Shown here piece after piece: positions 52,904 to 62,332 of a DNA stretch of 64,000 bases. The stretch is from JAIQFV01 sp041494885 (GTDB lineage Bacteria > Acidobacteriota > Terriglobia > JAIQFV01): assembly GCA_041494885.1 (NCBI GenBank), contig JBGQBO010000030.1:1-64000 (forward strand). Reading direction: 5' to 3'. The position numbers and the translations under genes were made by a program. Under the pieces are notes generated by a model. It was given only the letters and a program-made list of their open reading frames with translations, searched no databases and was not told the DNA's origin. How positions within the stretch are numbered: the stretch's first letter is position 1; the number at the start of each line of letters is the position of its first letter.

Positions 52904-52989
52904 AACGGGATGCGGGTTCGCGTCTTGAGGAGTCGGGTTTGTGCTAAGATGGGTGGGACGGCGATCTTCCAGGGAGGTCGCAGTCCCAT

Positions 52990-55900
52990 TTGTTTCGCCT
53001 TCATTGCATGCCCATTCGACATCCATCCATTCCATTTCAGGATCCGGGAAAAGCGCAGCAGAATTGGACGCGAATTGAGCGGACCGCGCCACGGGAGATT
53101 TTGGCTCCGCTTTCTTCGCTACTGAAAGGTTCTGCCGATCCTGACACGGCCCTCAACTATTTTGAAAGGTTCAATTCAAATGCCCCGGAAAAGATTGTTC
53201 ATTACCTCACCAAGAATCCGGCGGCCCTGAATGTGCTTCTTCCCCTGTTTTCTCAGAGTCACTTTCTTTCTGAAACCCTGCTGATGCACCCCGAGTATGT
53301 GGAATGGCTCTACCGGGACAAGCGGATTGAATTTGTCAAATCGAAGGAAGACCTATTGGAGGAATTGTCCCGTTTCGAGGCGACTCTGGGCGATATGGAT
53401 CTGGCGGAGCGACTCGTGCGCTTCAAAAGGCGGGAGTATCTCCGGATTGCATTGCGTGATGTGACGAAGATTGCCACGCTGGCAGAGACCACGTGGGAGC
53501 TGTCGGCCCTCGCCGAGATTGTGCTCGAAGAGGCGCTTCGATGGTGTGCTCAAACCCTGCGAAACCGCTACGGAGTTCCGCGCTACCTTGATGAAGCGGG
53601 ACGAATCGCTCCGTCTGAGTTTGTTGTCCTGGCGTTAGGAAAACTGGGAGGCAATGAACTCAACTACAGTTCCGATATCGATCTCATGTACCTCTATTCT
53701 CACGACGGAGAGACGGAGGGGGTTGAAGGGCGCGGCGAGACGCAGATCTCGAATCAGGAATATTTCATCAAGCTTAGCAGCGCCATCAACGAGGCGGTGA
53801 GTCGCGTCACCCCCGCGGGATGGGCCTTTCGCGTGGATCTGCGATTGCGCCCCCAGGGAAGAGAGGGGTTTCTGAGTCGTTCAACGAAGAGTGCCATCGA
53901 ATATTACGAGCGGCATGCTCATCCTTGGGAGCTTCAATCGTTGCTGAAGGCGCGACCGGTAGCCGGGTGCCTGGCTGTTGGAAAACATTTGCTGCACAGT
54001 CTGCAAGCCCGCATCTATCCCGCTGAGGACAAAGGCCGTATCATTGAGAGCATCGAGCAGATGCGTATAAAGCTGGATGACAAATTACAGGGGTCCGAGT
54101 CCGTGGGGTTCAATGTGAAGCTGGGGCGCGGCACAATCCGCGATATCGAGTTCTTCACACAATGTCTCCAGCGCATCTACGGAACGCACGACGCCTGGGT
54201 CCGGGAGGGCAACACGGTACTCGCGCTCCGACGCCTTCATGACAACAACTACCTGGGGCGTCCGGAGTTTTTCGCTTTGGCGAGTGCCTACGAGTTCTTC
54301 AGAATCATCGAACACCGATTACAGCTGGATCGGGGACAGCAAACACATACCCTTTCGAGCCTGCCCTCCGATCAGCAGCTTTTGGCCCTTCGCATGGGGT
54401 TTGAGGATAGCCGTAACACTTCCGCGCGGGAATCTTTACTCCACGCCATCGAGTATCACCGGGGAAATGTCCTTCGCATCTCCCAACAGATTCTCGAGGA
54501 AAATCGGGTCAAGACCGCTGCCTCCGATGAGGAAAGTCGGCGGGTGGGGGGGGAGGAAGAGGCTCCGGACGCAAAAAGGAACAATGAGGTGGCCATCGCT
54601 TTGCGGAGACTCGACCAACTGCATCCCGACTTCGCATCAGCTCTACGACAATTGGATTTGGAGAAGCATGCCAGCCTCTACTTTCATACATTCCTGGAGT
54701 CATTGGTTGCCCGGGGACAGGCGCTCGGTGATTTTCAACTGGGCTTAGATCCAGGCCGTAAGCTGGAGATCCTCTTTGCCTCCGGGGCCGCCCTTTGTGA
54801 AACGATGATTCGCAATCCTGATTGGCTGTTGCCCCTCCTGGCCAGGTCGATGGCAACCGCCCGGCCCAAGACCCCGGGAAAGCAGCGTAAGAATCGACGC
54901 CTTGTGGGCAGGGATAGGAAAGGGAGCCGCTTAAGTCAATCCCCTCAAGACAATTCCCCAGGGGCAGTCGGGGTGAATCTTCTCCGATACGAAACCCGTC
55001 GCCTAGTTTTCGAGACGCTTGCGGACGATGTGCTGCGGCAGCCCCCCCTGGAAAAGCCCTTGCAGAGATTGACGGCGGCTGCTGAGAAGGCGGTGGTTGG
55101 CTCCCTGGCCCTGGCGGGTGAGCAGTTGAGAGGACGATTCACGACGAGCCTCCGGAAAATCCTAATCAGCCCTGATTTTCACTTTGGCATCTTTGCATTG
55201 GGCCGTCTCGCGGGAAATGAATTGGATGTCGGATCGGATCTGGACCTTGTTTTTGTATGCGATTACTCGTACTTCAAATCACGCGAAGCGGTCCGCGAGG
55301 TGGCATTTAGGCTGGCGGAAACCGTGGTGTCCATTCTGACCAGTTACACGCGTGAAGGCCCGCTTTATCAGGTGGATCTCAGACTGAGGCCGAGTGGTAA
55401 GGAGGGGGAACTGGTTCAGGATGCCACCTATTTGATTGAGTATTTCCGCGGAATCGCGGAGAGCTGGGAACATGCGGCCTTTCTGAAGCTGCGACCGCTT
55501 GCGGGGGATTTGAGGTGGGGGAAGTCAGTTTCAAAGAAGCTTACCCATGCCAGTTTCGCTGCCGTGGACCCACAAGTCCTCAGGGAAGATCTGTGGGATA
55601 TTCGACTGCGTTTGGAGGAGGCCACAGGCTCTTCCGAGTCCTCCTTTAATTTAAAGAAAGGGCGAGGGGGAGTCTACGACATCGATTTTGCTCTGGCGTA
55701 CAGTCATTTGAGGAACGCCCGACCCTATCGCACCGGTTCAACACTTTGCGAGGCCGTGGGATTTGCCCATCGCGCCGGAATCCTTTCGGGTCCGAGTGCA
55801 GCCGTCTTCCAAAAGGCGCTTCTGTTTTATCGCCTCCTCGACCATTCTCTCCGTCTGATGATGGGGAAGTCCATGCACACGATCGATCAAAAGATCGTTG

Positions 55901-56091
55901 GAGAGATCCCCCTCACGTTATTCGGGCGGATTGTTTCTGCATTGACTCCGTCATTAAGCGAGGATCAATCGACCCGTGTTGATCGGGCGAGCGCATTGAT
56001 GGAATTCTGCGGGAGGACTGCCTCCCAGGTCCGACGGGAACTGGAACGAACTTTTGAAAGGACTCCGCAAGGACCCGCCAGGGCAGCCTAG
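52990..56091 (+). CDS. glnE: Glutamine synthetase adenylyltransferase/deadenylase
   Basis: Adds and removes AMP on GlnA. A 1033-residue protein with two nucleotidyltransferase domains: the deadenylase half with GKLGGNELNYSSDIDLMYLY (about 217-236) and the adenylylating half with GRLAGNELDVGSDLDLVFVC (about 737-756); both keep the D-x-D metal site. It is longer than the E. coli enzyme (about 946) through an acidic linker (about 510-535) and a basic one (about 622-655). The start at TTG 52990 has GGGAGGTC about ten bases upstream; ATG 53008 is the alternative, without such a site. Confidence 0.94.
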   Translation: MFRLHCMPIRHPSIPFQDPGKAQQNWTRIERTAPREILAPLSSLLKGSADPDTALNYFERFNSNAPEKIVHYLTKNPAALNVLLPLFSQSHFLSETLLMHPEYVEWLYRDKRIEFVKSKEDLLEELSRFEATLGDMDLAERLVRFKRREYLRIALRDVTKIATLAETTWELSALAEIVLEEALRWCAQTLRNRYGVPRYLDEAGRIAPSEFVVLALGKLGGNELNYSSDIDLMYLYSHDGETEGVEGRGETQISNQEYFIKLSSAINEAVSRVTPAGWAFRVDLRLRPQGREGFLSRSTKSAIEYYERHAHPWELQSLLKARPVAGCLAVGKHLLHSLQARIYPAEDKGRIIESIEQMRIKLDDKLQGSESVGFNVKLGRGTIRDIEFFTQCLQRIYGTHDAWVREGNTVLALRRLHDNNYLGRPEFFALASAYEFFRIIEHRLQLDRGQQTHTLSSLPSDQQLLALRMGFEDSRNTSARESLLHAIEYHRGNVLRISQQILEENRVKTAASDEESRRVGGEEEAPDAKRNNEVAIALRRLDQLHPDFASALRQLDLEKHASLYFHTFLESLVARGQALGDFQLGLDPGRKLEILFASGAALCETMIRNPDWLLPLLARSMATARPKTPGKQRKNRRLVGRDRKGSRLSQSPQDNSPGAVGVNLLRYETRRLVFETLADDVLRQPPLEKPLQRLTAAAEKAVVGSLALAGEQLRGRFTTSLRKILISPDFHFGIFALGRLAGNELDVGSDLDLVFVCDYSYFKSREAVREVAFRLAETVVSILTSYTREGPLYQVDLRLRPSGKEGELVQDATYLIEYFRGIAESWEHAAFLKLRPLAGDLRWGKSVSKKLTHASFAAVDPQVLREDLWDIRLRLEEATGSSESSFNLKKGRGGVYDIDFALAYSHLRNARPYRTGSTLCEAVGFAHRAGILSGPSAAVFQKALLFYRLLDHSLRLMMGKSMHTIDQKIVGEIPLTLFGRIVSALTPSLSEDQSTRVDRASALMEFCGRTASQVRRELERTFERTPQGPARAA

Positions 56092-56247
56092 TTGTCGCCC
56101 CGTTGAGCCCTTGTGATAGACTTCACGCTGTGCACTACGCAATGACTGCGCGGCTGTGTTTTCCGCTGCAAACATTGAGCCCGAGGCGTTGAAGGAGCAA
56201 CCACTCTATCGACTGCCCCCGCTGGAGGGAAGCCGTTCTGAGCTATT

Positions 56248-57525
56248 ATGACCCGACTCGTTCAAGCTACCCGGCTCTTCACCTTCCTCAGCGTCATCGC
56301 TATCCTGGTCTCGATCGCAGCATCCGAAACATTTCTCGCACTGGCATTTCTTTCCTGGCTGCCGGTCGGAATCAAGGAAGGTTGGGAGCGTAAGCGGCTC
56401 CCCATCGAGTGGCCTCCTTTTTTTGGGGCGATCCAGTTATTTGTGGCGGCGACAGTGGTTTCGGTGTGGTGGTCTTCCAACCCTCATCAGGGTATGTCGG
56501 CGGTACGGAAATTGCCTCTTTTTTTTCTCTGTTTTCTTGTTATGAGGTTTTTTGATCAGGTGTGGGTCAAACGCACTTATTACAGCCTGTTCGGATTGGG
56601 CAGCTTGGCGGGCCTTTACGCGATTGCGCAGTTTCTCGAAAAATGGTGGCATTTCCAGCGGACTCGCGAGGTCGCCGATGATCCCACCCTGGTCTTTCGA
56701 ATTCACGGTTTCATGGGTCATTGGATGACTTTTAGCGGGGAACAGGTGTTAATCCTGGCCGTGCTCCTCGGGTATCTGGTCTTTTTCCCAACACAAAAAA
56801 TCTGGAGGTGGGGGACTGCTACCGCGTTGGTTTCAGCGTCCGTGGTATTGAGTTTTACTCGAAGTGCCTGGCTGGCGGCCGTAACGGTATTCGGCTGGGC
56901 CGTGGTCAGAGCTCAAAAGCGAGTTCTCTTGATTTTCCCAGGAGCCCTTCTCTTGCTCGTCGTGATATTTCCACAAGCTTTTCATGAACGACTGGATTCG
57001 TTTGTGGACACCGGGTTCTCTTCGAATGTCGGACGAATCGAAATGGCGCGAGCTGGTTGGAAGATGTTCAGGGCGCATCCGTGGTTCGGGGTTGGACCGC
57101 AGCGCGTCAAGGGAGAATTAGAAGCCATCCTCACGGCTCAAGGGATGCCCAATCCTCCCTTTTATACCGGCCATCTTCACAACAACTTCATCCAGCTTGG
57201 GGCGGAGCGGGGCGTATTTGCGCTGGCTGCCTTTATCTGGCTTATCGGTGAATTGATCGTCCGGTTCAGGCGCCGGAGCCACAACGAGACCCTGCCTGTC
57301 GAAGCACGGGCAGCCTCAATGGCCGGATTGCTGTCGACGGTGGCCCTGGTCATCGCTGGCCTTTTTGAATTCAACTTTGGAGATTCGGAAGTTCTGATAC
57401 TCTTCCTCTTCTTGATCAGCGCCCCATATGCCATCCACCCTCCCGCCTCAAATCCCGCCCCGGTTTCAATCCCCTCGGAAAAGCAGGGGGGATGGAAGCC
57501 GCAGCCCAGTGGGATTTCTATTTAA
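56248..57525 (+). CDS. O-antigen ligase/polymerase-like membrane protein
   Basis: A 425-residue inner-membrane protein with about ten hydrophobic helices and a large periplasmic loop between about 255 and 310. The loop contains 'AHPWFGVGPQRVKG' and 'HLHNNFIQLGAERG', the motif of the Wzy_C/WaaL family. Members join O-antigen to lipid A core or polymerise sugar units, using undecaprenyl-linked donors. Whether it is ligase or polymerase cannot be told. No other polysaccharide gene is adjacent. Confidence 0.82.
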   Translation: MTRLVQATRLFTFLSVIAILVSIAASETFLALAFLSWLPVGIKEGWERKRLPIEWPPFFGAIQLFVAATVVSVWWSSNPHQGMSAVRKLPLFFLCFLVMRFFDQVWVKRTYYSLFGLGSLAGLYAIAQFLEKWWHFQRTREVADDPTLVFRIHGFMGHWMTFSGEQVLILAVLLGYLVFFPTQKIWRWGTATALVSASVVLSFTRSAWLAAVTVFGWAVVRAQKRVLLIFPGALLLLVVIFPQAFHERLDSFVDTGFSSNVGRIEMARAGWKMFRAHPWFGVGPQRVKGELEAILTAQGMPNPPFYTGHLHNNFIQLGAERGVFALAAFIWLIGELIVRFRRRSHNETLPVEARAASMAGLLSTVALVIAGLFEFNFGDSEVLILFLFLISAPYAIHPPASNPAPVSIPSEKQGGWKPQPSGISI

Positions 57526-57540
57526 GCCTCCCCGGTCAAT

Positions 57541-57722
57541 CTGAATTCCGAAGTGTGAACAGGACAAGAGGAGAGAGCGGATCCAGGCCCCGAGGATTCC
57601 CGGCTCCCTAGGCCGTCCAACAGGAAAGGGAAGGGTGCTGTCAGGGTCCCATCGGTGGATGATGGGATCAGCGCATGCGTGATGGCCACCCATCCGCCCT
57701 CCCTCGTAAATTTGGAATTCAG
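57541..57722. repeat. 182-base repeat element with inverted ends
   Basis: CTGAATTCCGAAGTGT (57541-57556) and AAATTTGGAATTCAG (57708-57722) are imperfect inverted repeats bounding a 182-base unit. An element of 184 bases with related ends lies at 62133-62316, and both share CCTCCC-CGTAAA next to the right end and a GTCAGGG block inside. Contains no gene. Confidence 0.45.
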
Positions 57723-57806
57723 GCAGGCAGGTTCTTTGTCAAGTAAGCGGAGGGATCCGGACACGTCGCATCCGGTGGATAGCAAGCTGGGTTGGCGGCG
57801 ACCGGA

Positions 57807-58772
57807 CTAAGATTTCCTGGTCGAGACAGCACTGCCGGCAAATCTTTTGAGTCGGTTGAAGAATTTCTTTGCGGCCTGGACATCCCGGCCGATCTGCGCT
57901 TTCAGTTCAGCAGGACTCGAAAATTTCTTTTCGTCCCGCAGCCGATAAAAGAAGGAAACCGCCATTTGATCTGGAGCCTCGATTTCAGCGAGATCGATCA
58001 AATGGGATTCTATGGAAAGGGAAGATTCGCCGAATGTGGGTCGGGTTCCCAAATTGGTGACTGACGCGAAAACCTTCCCGTCGAAGGAGGTCTGGGTTAC
58101 ATAAACGCCTGTCTTGGGAATCAACTCGTTGGAGGGCTCCAGATTCAGCGTAGGGACTGTCAGTTGATGGCCTCGGCCTGCCCCTGCAATAACTGCCCCC
58201 TCAAGAGCAAAGTTTCTCCCCAATAGCCGATTTGCTTCGGCCACGTTTCCTTCGCGAATATAACCGCGGATCAAGGTGCTGCTGACCCGGGTCTGGCGCC
58301 AGGTATACTGGGGGATGCCCTCCACTTCGAAATTGAACTCCTTGCCCAAAAATTGCAGCGACTCAAGGTTTCCGCGCTGTTGGTATCCAAAAACAAAGTT
58401 CGAACCCACAAAGACCTTTCGGGCTGCCACGCACTGGACCAGGATCCTTTCTACAAAATGGCGAGGGCTCCATCGAGACACTTGTTCGTCAAACGGGACG
58501 ACCAGAACGTAGTCAACATCGTGCTGGGCCAGGGCTCGGAGCTTCTGCGCAGGGGTCATAATCAAGGGAGGGGCGGTGTCAGGCAACAAAACGCGAAGGG
58601 GATGGGGATCGAAACTGATCACTACGGAACAGCCTTGGACCAAGTGGGCTTCCTCCACCGCCCGCTTGAGAATGAACTGATGGCCGATGTGAACGCCATC
58701 GAAGTTGCCGATCGTAACGAAGGGCAAGGGCAAATCCGCGGGAAAAGATTCCAGGCGCAAAAACTGTTTCAT
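57807..58772 (-). CDS. ribF: Riboflavin kinase / FAD synthetase
   Basis: Bifunctional enzyme of 321 residues that makes FMN and then FAD. The N-terminal FAD synthetase domain has 'VTIGNFDGVHIGHQ' (20-33) and 'SFDPHPLRVL'; 'RQTRVSSTLIRGYI' links to the C-terminal kinase domain. The usual kinase motif GFPTANL reads TVPTLNL here, and 'NLGTRPTFG' is intact, so the kinase is probably active with an altered loop. It overlaps the upstream metallohydrolase gene by four bases. Its products supply the ApbE system at 49.3 kb. Confidence 0.94.
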   Translation of the reverse strand: MKQFLRLESFPADLPLPFVTIGNFDGVHIGHQFILKRAVEEAHLVQGCSVVISFDPHPLRVLLPDTAPPLIMTPAQKLRALAQHDVDYVLVVPFDEQVSRWSPRHFVERILVQCVAARKVFVGSNFVFGYQQRGNLESLQFLGKEFNFEVEGIPQYTWRQTRVSSTLIRGYIREGNVAEANRLLGRNFALEGAVIAGAGRGHQLTVPTLNLEPSNELIPKTGVYVTQTSFDGKVFASVTNLGTRPTFGESSLSIESHLIDLAEIEAPDQMAVSFFYRLRDEKKFSSPAELKAQIGRDVQAAKKFFNRLKRFAGSAVSTRKS

Positions 58773-59533
58773 GAGTCGAGTGAGACCTTGAGCCCATCAT
58801 ATGCCAGACGAACATGGGAGGGAAGCTGTGTTTCGGTCGTTTGATGATCCAGGTCGTGGCACATGTGGGTAAAATACGCCCTGATCGGTTTCAGGATCTC
58901 GACGACTGCCAGGGAATTCTCGAGATGGGAGTGCGTCGGGTGAGGTTTTCGCCGCAAGGCATCCAGCACGAGCAGCTCCAAATCCTGCAAGAGTGAAAGT
59001 GAGGCCGCCGGGATGGTCTTGAAGTCCGTGATATAGGCAAAGCTGCCAATTCGATAGCCGACGATCTCGTTGGGTCCATGCATGACGGGGATAGGGGTAA
59101 TCTGCCTTCCAAAGAGCTCAAACGGACCGTCCACTTCGAATTCATCCACCTGCGGGATCACGCTGAGCGAAGACGTGGACTCGAAGATGTAAGGGAAAGC
59201 GCGGCGGATGTGAGACAAGGTTTCGATTCGGCCATAAATGGGTACAGCCCCCCGCTGCCAGAAATTATAGGGCCGTATGTCGTCCAGCCCGAGGATGTGG
59301 TCTGCGTGTGAATGCGTGTAAAGAATGGCATCTACGCGGGGGATTTGTTCACGCAAGGCCTGGGCCCGAAAATCCGTGGAAGTATCAATGAGGATGTTCT
59401 TGGCGTCGAAGGAGATCAGAACTGATGCGCGGGTACGCGTGTTACGCGGGTCTGACGAGTGACACACTCGACAGGCGCATCCGACCACGGGGATTCCGGC
59501 AGAGGTCCCTGTCCCTAAGAAGGTGATGATCAT
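58769..59533 (-). CDS. Metallo-beta-lactamase-fold hydrolase (PhnP-like)
   Basis: A 254-residue hydrolase. The two-metal site is THSHADH (about 75-81) with further His and Asp ligands in 'VMHGPNEIVGY' and 'AYITDFKT'. 'FLGTGTSAGIPVVGCACRVC' at the N-terminus, with paired cysteines that may bind zinc, is typical of the PhnP/cyclic phosphodiesterase group. The substrate is probably a small phosphodiester; not determined. Overlaps of four bases at both ends place it in a tight operon with DUF1844 and ribF. Confidence 0.85.
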   Translation of the reverse strand: MIITFLGTGTSAGIPVVGCACRVCHSSDPRNTRTRASVLISFDAKNILIDTSTDFRAQALREQIPRVDAILYTHSHADHILGLDDIRPYNFWQRGAVPIYGRIETLSHIRRAFPYIFESTSSLSVIPQVDEFEVDGPFELFGRQITPIPVMHGPNEIVGYRIGSFAYITDFKTIPAASLSLLQDLELLVLDALRRKPHPTHSHLENSLAVVEILKPIRAYFTHMCHDLDHQTTETQLPSHVRLAYDGLKVSLDS

Positions 59534-59964
59534 GCGGGTTTCTGAATCGACTGGTTCACCTCAAGGTAAGTCATCCGCAACTCATACAGGATATTGTCGA
59601 GGAGCTTTGATTCTGAGGCGTCTAGATTCCCCTTTGTTTTTTCCTGTAGGATTTCCAGAATATCAATAGTCTGCTTGGCGGCGGGCAGGTTCTGTTCCGG
59701 CTGATTGGTCGTCGGCTCCGGAATCAGGCCCAGTTGAACCATGGCCGTGGAGCTCAATGACAACACCAGAGTTTCAAAAGTCATCTGAAAGCCTTCCGGG
59801 GACGCTGGATTTGTCGATGCCTGCGGTTCACCCGACTGGGCCATAGGGGGCGGTCCTTGTGTCTCTCTAAATGTCTCGTCCGATTCCGCTCGGGGTTCGC
59901 CCTCCGAAGTAAACTTTCTCTTGTCACTCACTTTGAAAATCGCATCACTTTCTGATTCGTGCAT
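59530..59964 (-). CDS. DUF1844 protein
   Basis: A 144-residue protein. Residues 1-58 are acidic and Pro/Gln-rich, probably disordered; the DUF1844 core is 59-140, with 'FETLVLSLSSTAMVQLG' and 'AKQTIDILEILQEKTKGNLDASESKLLDNILYELRM' region. Its function is unknown; the family recurs in Acidobacteriota and Deltaproteobacteria-like genomes. It is the first gene of the DUF1844 - metallohydrolase - ribF operon. Confidence 0.85.
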   Translation of the reverse strand: MHESESDAIFKVSDKRKFTSEGEPRAESDETFRETQGPPPMAQSGEPQASTNPASPEGFQMTFETLVLSLSSTAMVQLGLIPEPTTNQPEQNLPAAKQTIDILEILQEKTKGNLDASESKLLDNILYELRMTYLEVNQSIQKPA

Positions 59965-60184
59965 AGAATCTCCTCACCTCGGGAGAGGGTTCTGGGTTAC
60001 TGAGGCGGGTCGGTCCGGGTCCCCGCCGCAGGTTCATTTGGAATGAGCCCTCATGAAGTTTTCATCATTCGCAAAAAAGGCCTTCTTGTCAACACGTTCC
60101 TCGTTCCCAGTCCTCGCAGGGCTTAATGGCATCGGGCCGAACACAGAGGGAAGCACGGGCTCTCCGCACGATCGTGGTGCCGGT

Positions 60185-60847
60185 TCACCGGGAGAGGAGC
60201 ATTCGCCCGAATCGCCCGGGAACATGAAAGTCGGGCTGGAGGCTCAGTGTGGGGCTCCAGGCGAGGTACAACTGAGACTTCATCTCCACCCGGTAGGCAT
60301 TCAAGGCAACCTGAGTTCCTGCTGGCAGCCCGACCATTCCCAACGATCGGAGTGGAACGCGGAACTCGGCCTGCCAATGCTTCTCGTTGTGATTGACAAC
60401 ACTTCGTGATTCCATTCCGGAAGCCCATTCGAAGTTCTTGAAACTCCGGGCGGAGTCCAAATCGATTTCAATCCATTGGGCCGAAGGGCTCAGTTCAAAC
60501 TCTTTGTATCGATTCGGGGAGTTGAGGTCTGGTGCCAGAAAGATTTCAACCACATCTTCCTTATTCCAGAGTTCATAAGTCCGCCCTCGAACGACGGGCT
60601 GCTCGGTCATCGTCAGGCATTCAAATCGCGCGTGAAAACCAAAATACAGAAAGCCGTCAGTCCAACGACTGGCAAAGGAGGTTTCCCAGCGCGGATCGAC
60701 GGGCTCTCCATTCCATTGGGTCGCGATTGCTTGCCAGTGTGCGCCTTTCCAGAAGCGTGTTTCGAGGTCTGCTTTCACGGCTTCCTCTTCACCTGACCAC
60801 CGGCATTCAATCAAGCGAGAAAAGTGCGCAGGAGGTATGTTCAACAT
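60185..60847 (-). CDS. Carbohydrate-binding family 9-like protein
   Basis: A 220-residue cytoplasmic-looking protein (no signal peptide) made of one CBM9-like beta-sandwich: 'WQAIATQWNGEPVDPRWETSF', 'TDGFLYFGFHARF', 'LWNKEDVVEIFLAPD', 'RYKEFELSPSAQWIEIDLD' and 'WQAEFRVPLRSL'. In extracellular enzymes this fold binds sugar ends; standalone versions are common in Acidobacteriota and their role is unknown. The start is chosen at the first ATG of the frame; no strong ribosome binding site was noticed. Confidence 0.78.
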   Translation of the reverse strand: MLNIPPAHFSRLIECRWSGEEEAVKADLETRFWKGAHWQAIATQWNGEPVDPRWETSFASRWTDGFLYFGFHARFECLTMTEQPVVRGRTYELWNKEDVVEIFLAPDLNSPNRYKEFELSPSAQWIEIDLDSARSFKNFEWASGMESRSVVNHNEKHWQAEFRVPLRSLGMVGLPAGTQVALNAYRVEMKSQLYLAWSPTLSLQPDFHVPGRFGRMLLSR

Positions 60848-60988
60848 GTCTGGCTGGATCTCTATGGTGACGCGTGATGGCGTCAGCGGCCCTCATGGCT
60901 GAGGGGTTCCGTAGTAAGGCGAACATCGCCTCTTGTGAGGATTTTTCTTAACAATTGGGCCAGAATATGGGAATCTGTTTCCAAGCAC

Positions 60989-61064
60989 TGGTGGGCGCTA
61001 TAGGACTCGAACCTATGACCTCTCCCGTGTGAAGGGAACGCTCTACCAACTGAGCTAAGCGCCC
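60989..61064 (-). tRNA. tRNA-Val (anticodon CAC)
   Basis: On the minus strand the cloverleaf is complete: acceptor GGGCGCT/AGCGCCC, D arm GCTC-GAGC, anticodon stem TTCCC/GGGAG with loop TTCACAC (anticodon CAC), T arm ATAGG-TTCGAGT-CCTAT. The 3' CCA is encoded (60989-60991). It reads GUG codons. Confidence 0.96.
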
Positions 61065-61165
61065 CAAGGCGGCGATTAAGCTAACAAACTTTCCATCGAG
61101 CGTCAACGAGGAAAACTGCACTGGCATCTCACGCTGGAATTGACGGGGTCCTCCGGAGCCTTAAG

Positions 61166-62131
61166 TTGTATAAGCATATTGAAAGAAAAAGTGAGGCTTT
61201 GGAGAAAATCCAGGCGCTTCAACGGTCTATTGCGACCGTCATCAAAGGGAAGAACGAAACCATCCGACTGACCGTGGTGGCCCTGTTCGCGGGGGGACAC
61301 CTTTTATTGGAAGACGTGCCGGGAGTAGGAAAGACTACCCTCGCCCACGCCATGGCGCGGTCCTTCAACTGCAACTTCCAGAGGATTCAATTCACAAGCG
61401 ATCTGCTCCCGTCCGACATTATCGGGATCTCAATCTACAACCAGGTAACTCAGAAGTTCGAGTTTAAGGCGGGCCCTCTCTTCGCCAATATTGTCCTGGC
61501 CGATGAAATCAACCGCACAACCCCGAAAACCCAGAGCTCCCTGCTAGAAGCAATGAACGAAGGCCAGGTGACCGCCGATAACCATACATATTCTTTGCCC
61601 AGGCCATTCATGGTGATGGCCACTCAAAACCCGGTGGAACATCATGGAACCTACCCCCTTCCGGAATCGCAGCTCGATCGGTTTTTGATGCGGATTACCA
61701 TGGGCTATCCACTGGCTGGCAGCGAAAAGGAGATCTTGCTCAGCCAGTCAAGCCATCACCCGCTTGAGGACTTGAAGCCGGTCTTGAATGCAGAGGATGT
61801 CCTGGCAATCCAGGCACAGGTCCGGAGTGTCACAGTGGATGGGGCGCTTGTTGACTACGCCCTCCGGATTGTCGAACGAACACGATCGCATGAACATCTC
61901 TCCCTGGGGGTGAGTCCCCGGGGCTCGTTGTCCCTCTATCGGGCTGCTCAGGCATGGGCCCTGGTTGAGGGCCGAAATTTTGTGCTTCCGGACGATATTA
62001 AACAACTGGTCAAACCGGTGTTTGCGCATCGAATGACGGTGAATTCCAAGTTCTCATCCACGCTCAAGAAGATCGAGCAAGCCGAACTTGTCCTCGACGA
62101 GATCCTTGACTCCCTGGAGGTCCCGCTTTGA
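61166..62131 (+). CDS. MoxR-family AAA+ ATPase
   Basis: A 321-residue chaperone-like ATPase. Walker A is DVPGVGKTT (about 50-58), Walker B is VLADEINR (about 110-117), and 'MATQNPVEHHGTYPLPESQLDRF' spans the sensor 1 region. MoxR proteins help to mature or assemble protein complexes and are typically encoded with DUF58 proteins, as here. The start is uncertain: TTG at 61166 is used, but no clear Shine-Dalgarno sequence is present and no ATG lies close by. Confidence 0.88.
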   Translation: MYKHIERKSEALEKIQALQRSIATVIKGKNETIRLTVVALFAGGHLLLEDVPGVGKTTLAHAMARSFNCNFQRIQFTSDLLPSDIIGISIYNQVTQKFEFKAGPLFANIVLADEINRTTPKTQSSLLEAMNEGQVTADNHTYSLPRPFMVMATQNPVEHHGTYPLPESQLDRFLMRITMGYPLAGSEKEILLSQSSHHPLEDLKPVLNAEDVLAIQAQVRSVTVDGALVDYALRIVERTRSHEHLSLGVSPRGSLSLYRAAQAWALVEGRNFVLPDDIKQLVKPVFAHRMTVNSKFSSTLKKIEQAELVLDEILDSLEVPL

Positions 62132-62132
62132 G

Positions 62133-62316
62133 CTGAATTGTGAAGTTTGAGCATCGGTAAGAGGACCGAATCTCTGTTGACGTCAGGGCTCCGCCCGTCA
62201 TCGTGTACGCCCTGGAAGGAAATAAGCATGCGGGCCGGTTTCTCTTCGTAGACCGCAGGAGATCTTTCTTCTGGCGAAATCCGGATGTCGCCTCCCCCGT
62301 AAAGTTCGAAATTCAG
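62133..62316. repeat. 184-base repeat element with inverted ends
   Basis: CTGAATTGTGAAGTTT (62133-62148) and AAAGTTCGAAATTCAG (62301-62316) match as inverted repeats at 13 of 16 positions. The unit fills nearly the whole gap between the moxR and DUF58 genes and is related to the elements at 57541 and 24382. Confidence 0.45.
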
Positions 62317-62332
62317 GCTCCGGACTCCACTC

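Noticed and set aside
60053..60409. A 118-codon plus-strand frame
   Set aside because: More than half is antisense to the CBM9-like gene, and no domain or signal is seen.
60930..60955. CCTC-ttgt-GAGG followed by ATTTTTC, like a terminator
   Set aside because: The stem is only four base pairs and no plus-strand gene ends nearby.
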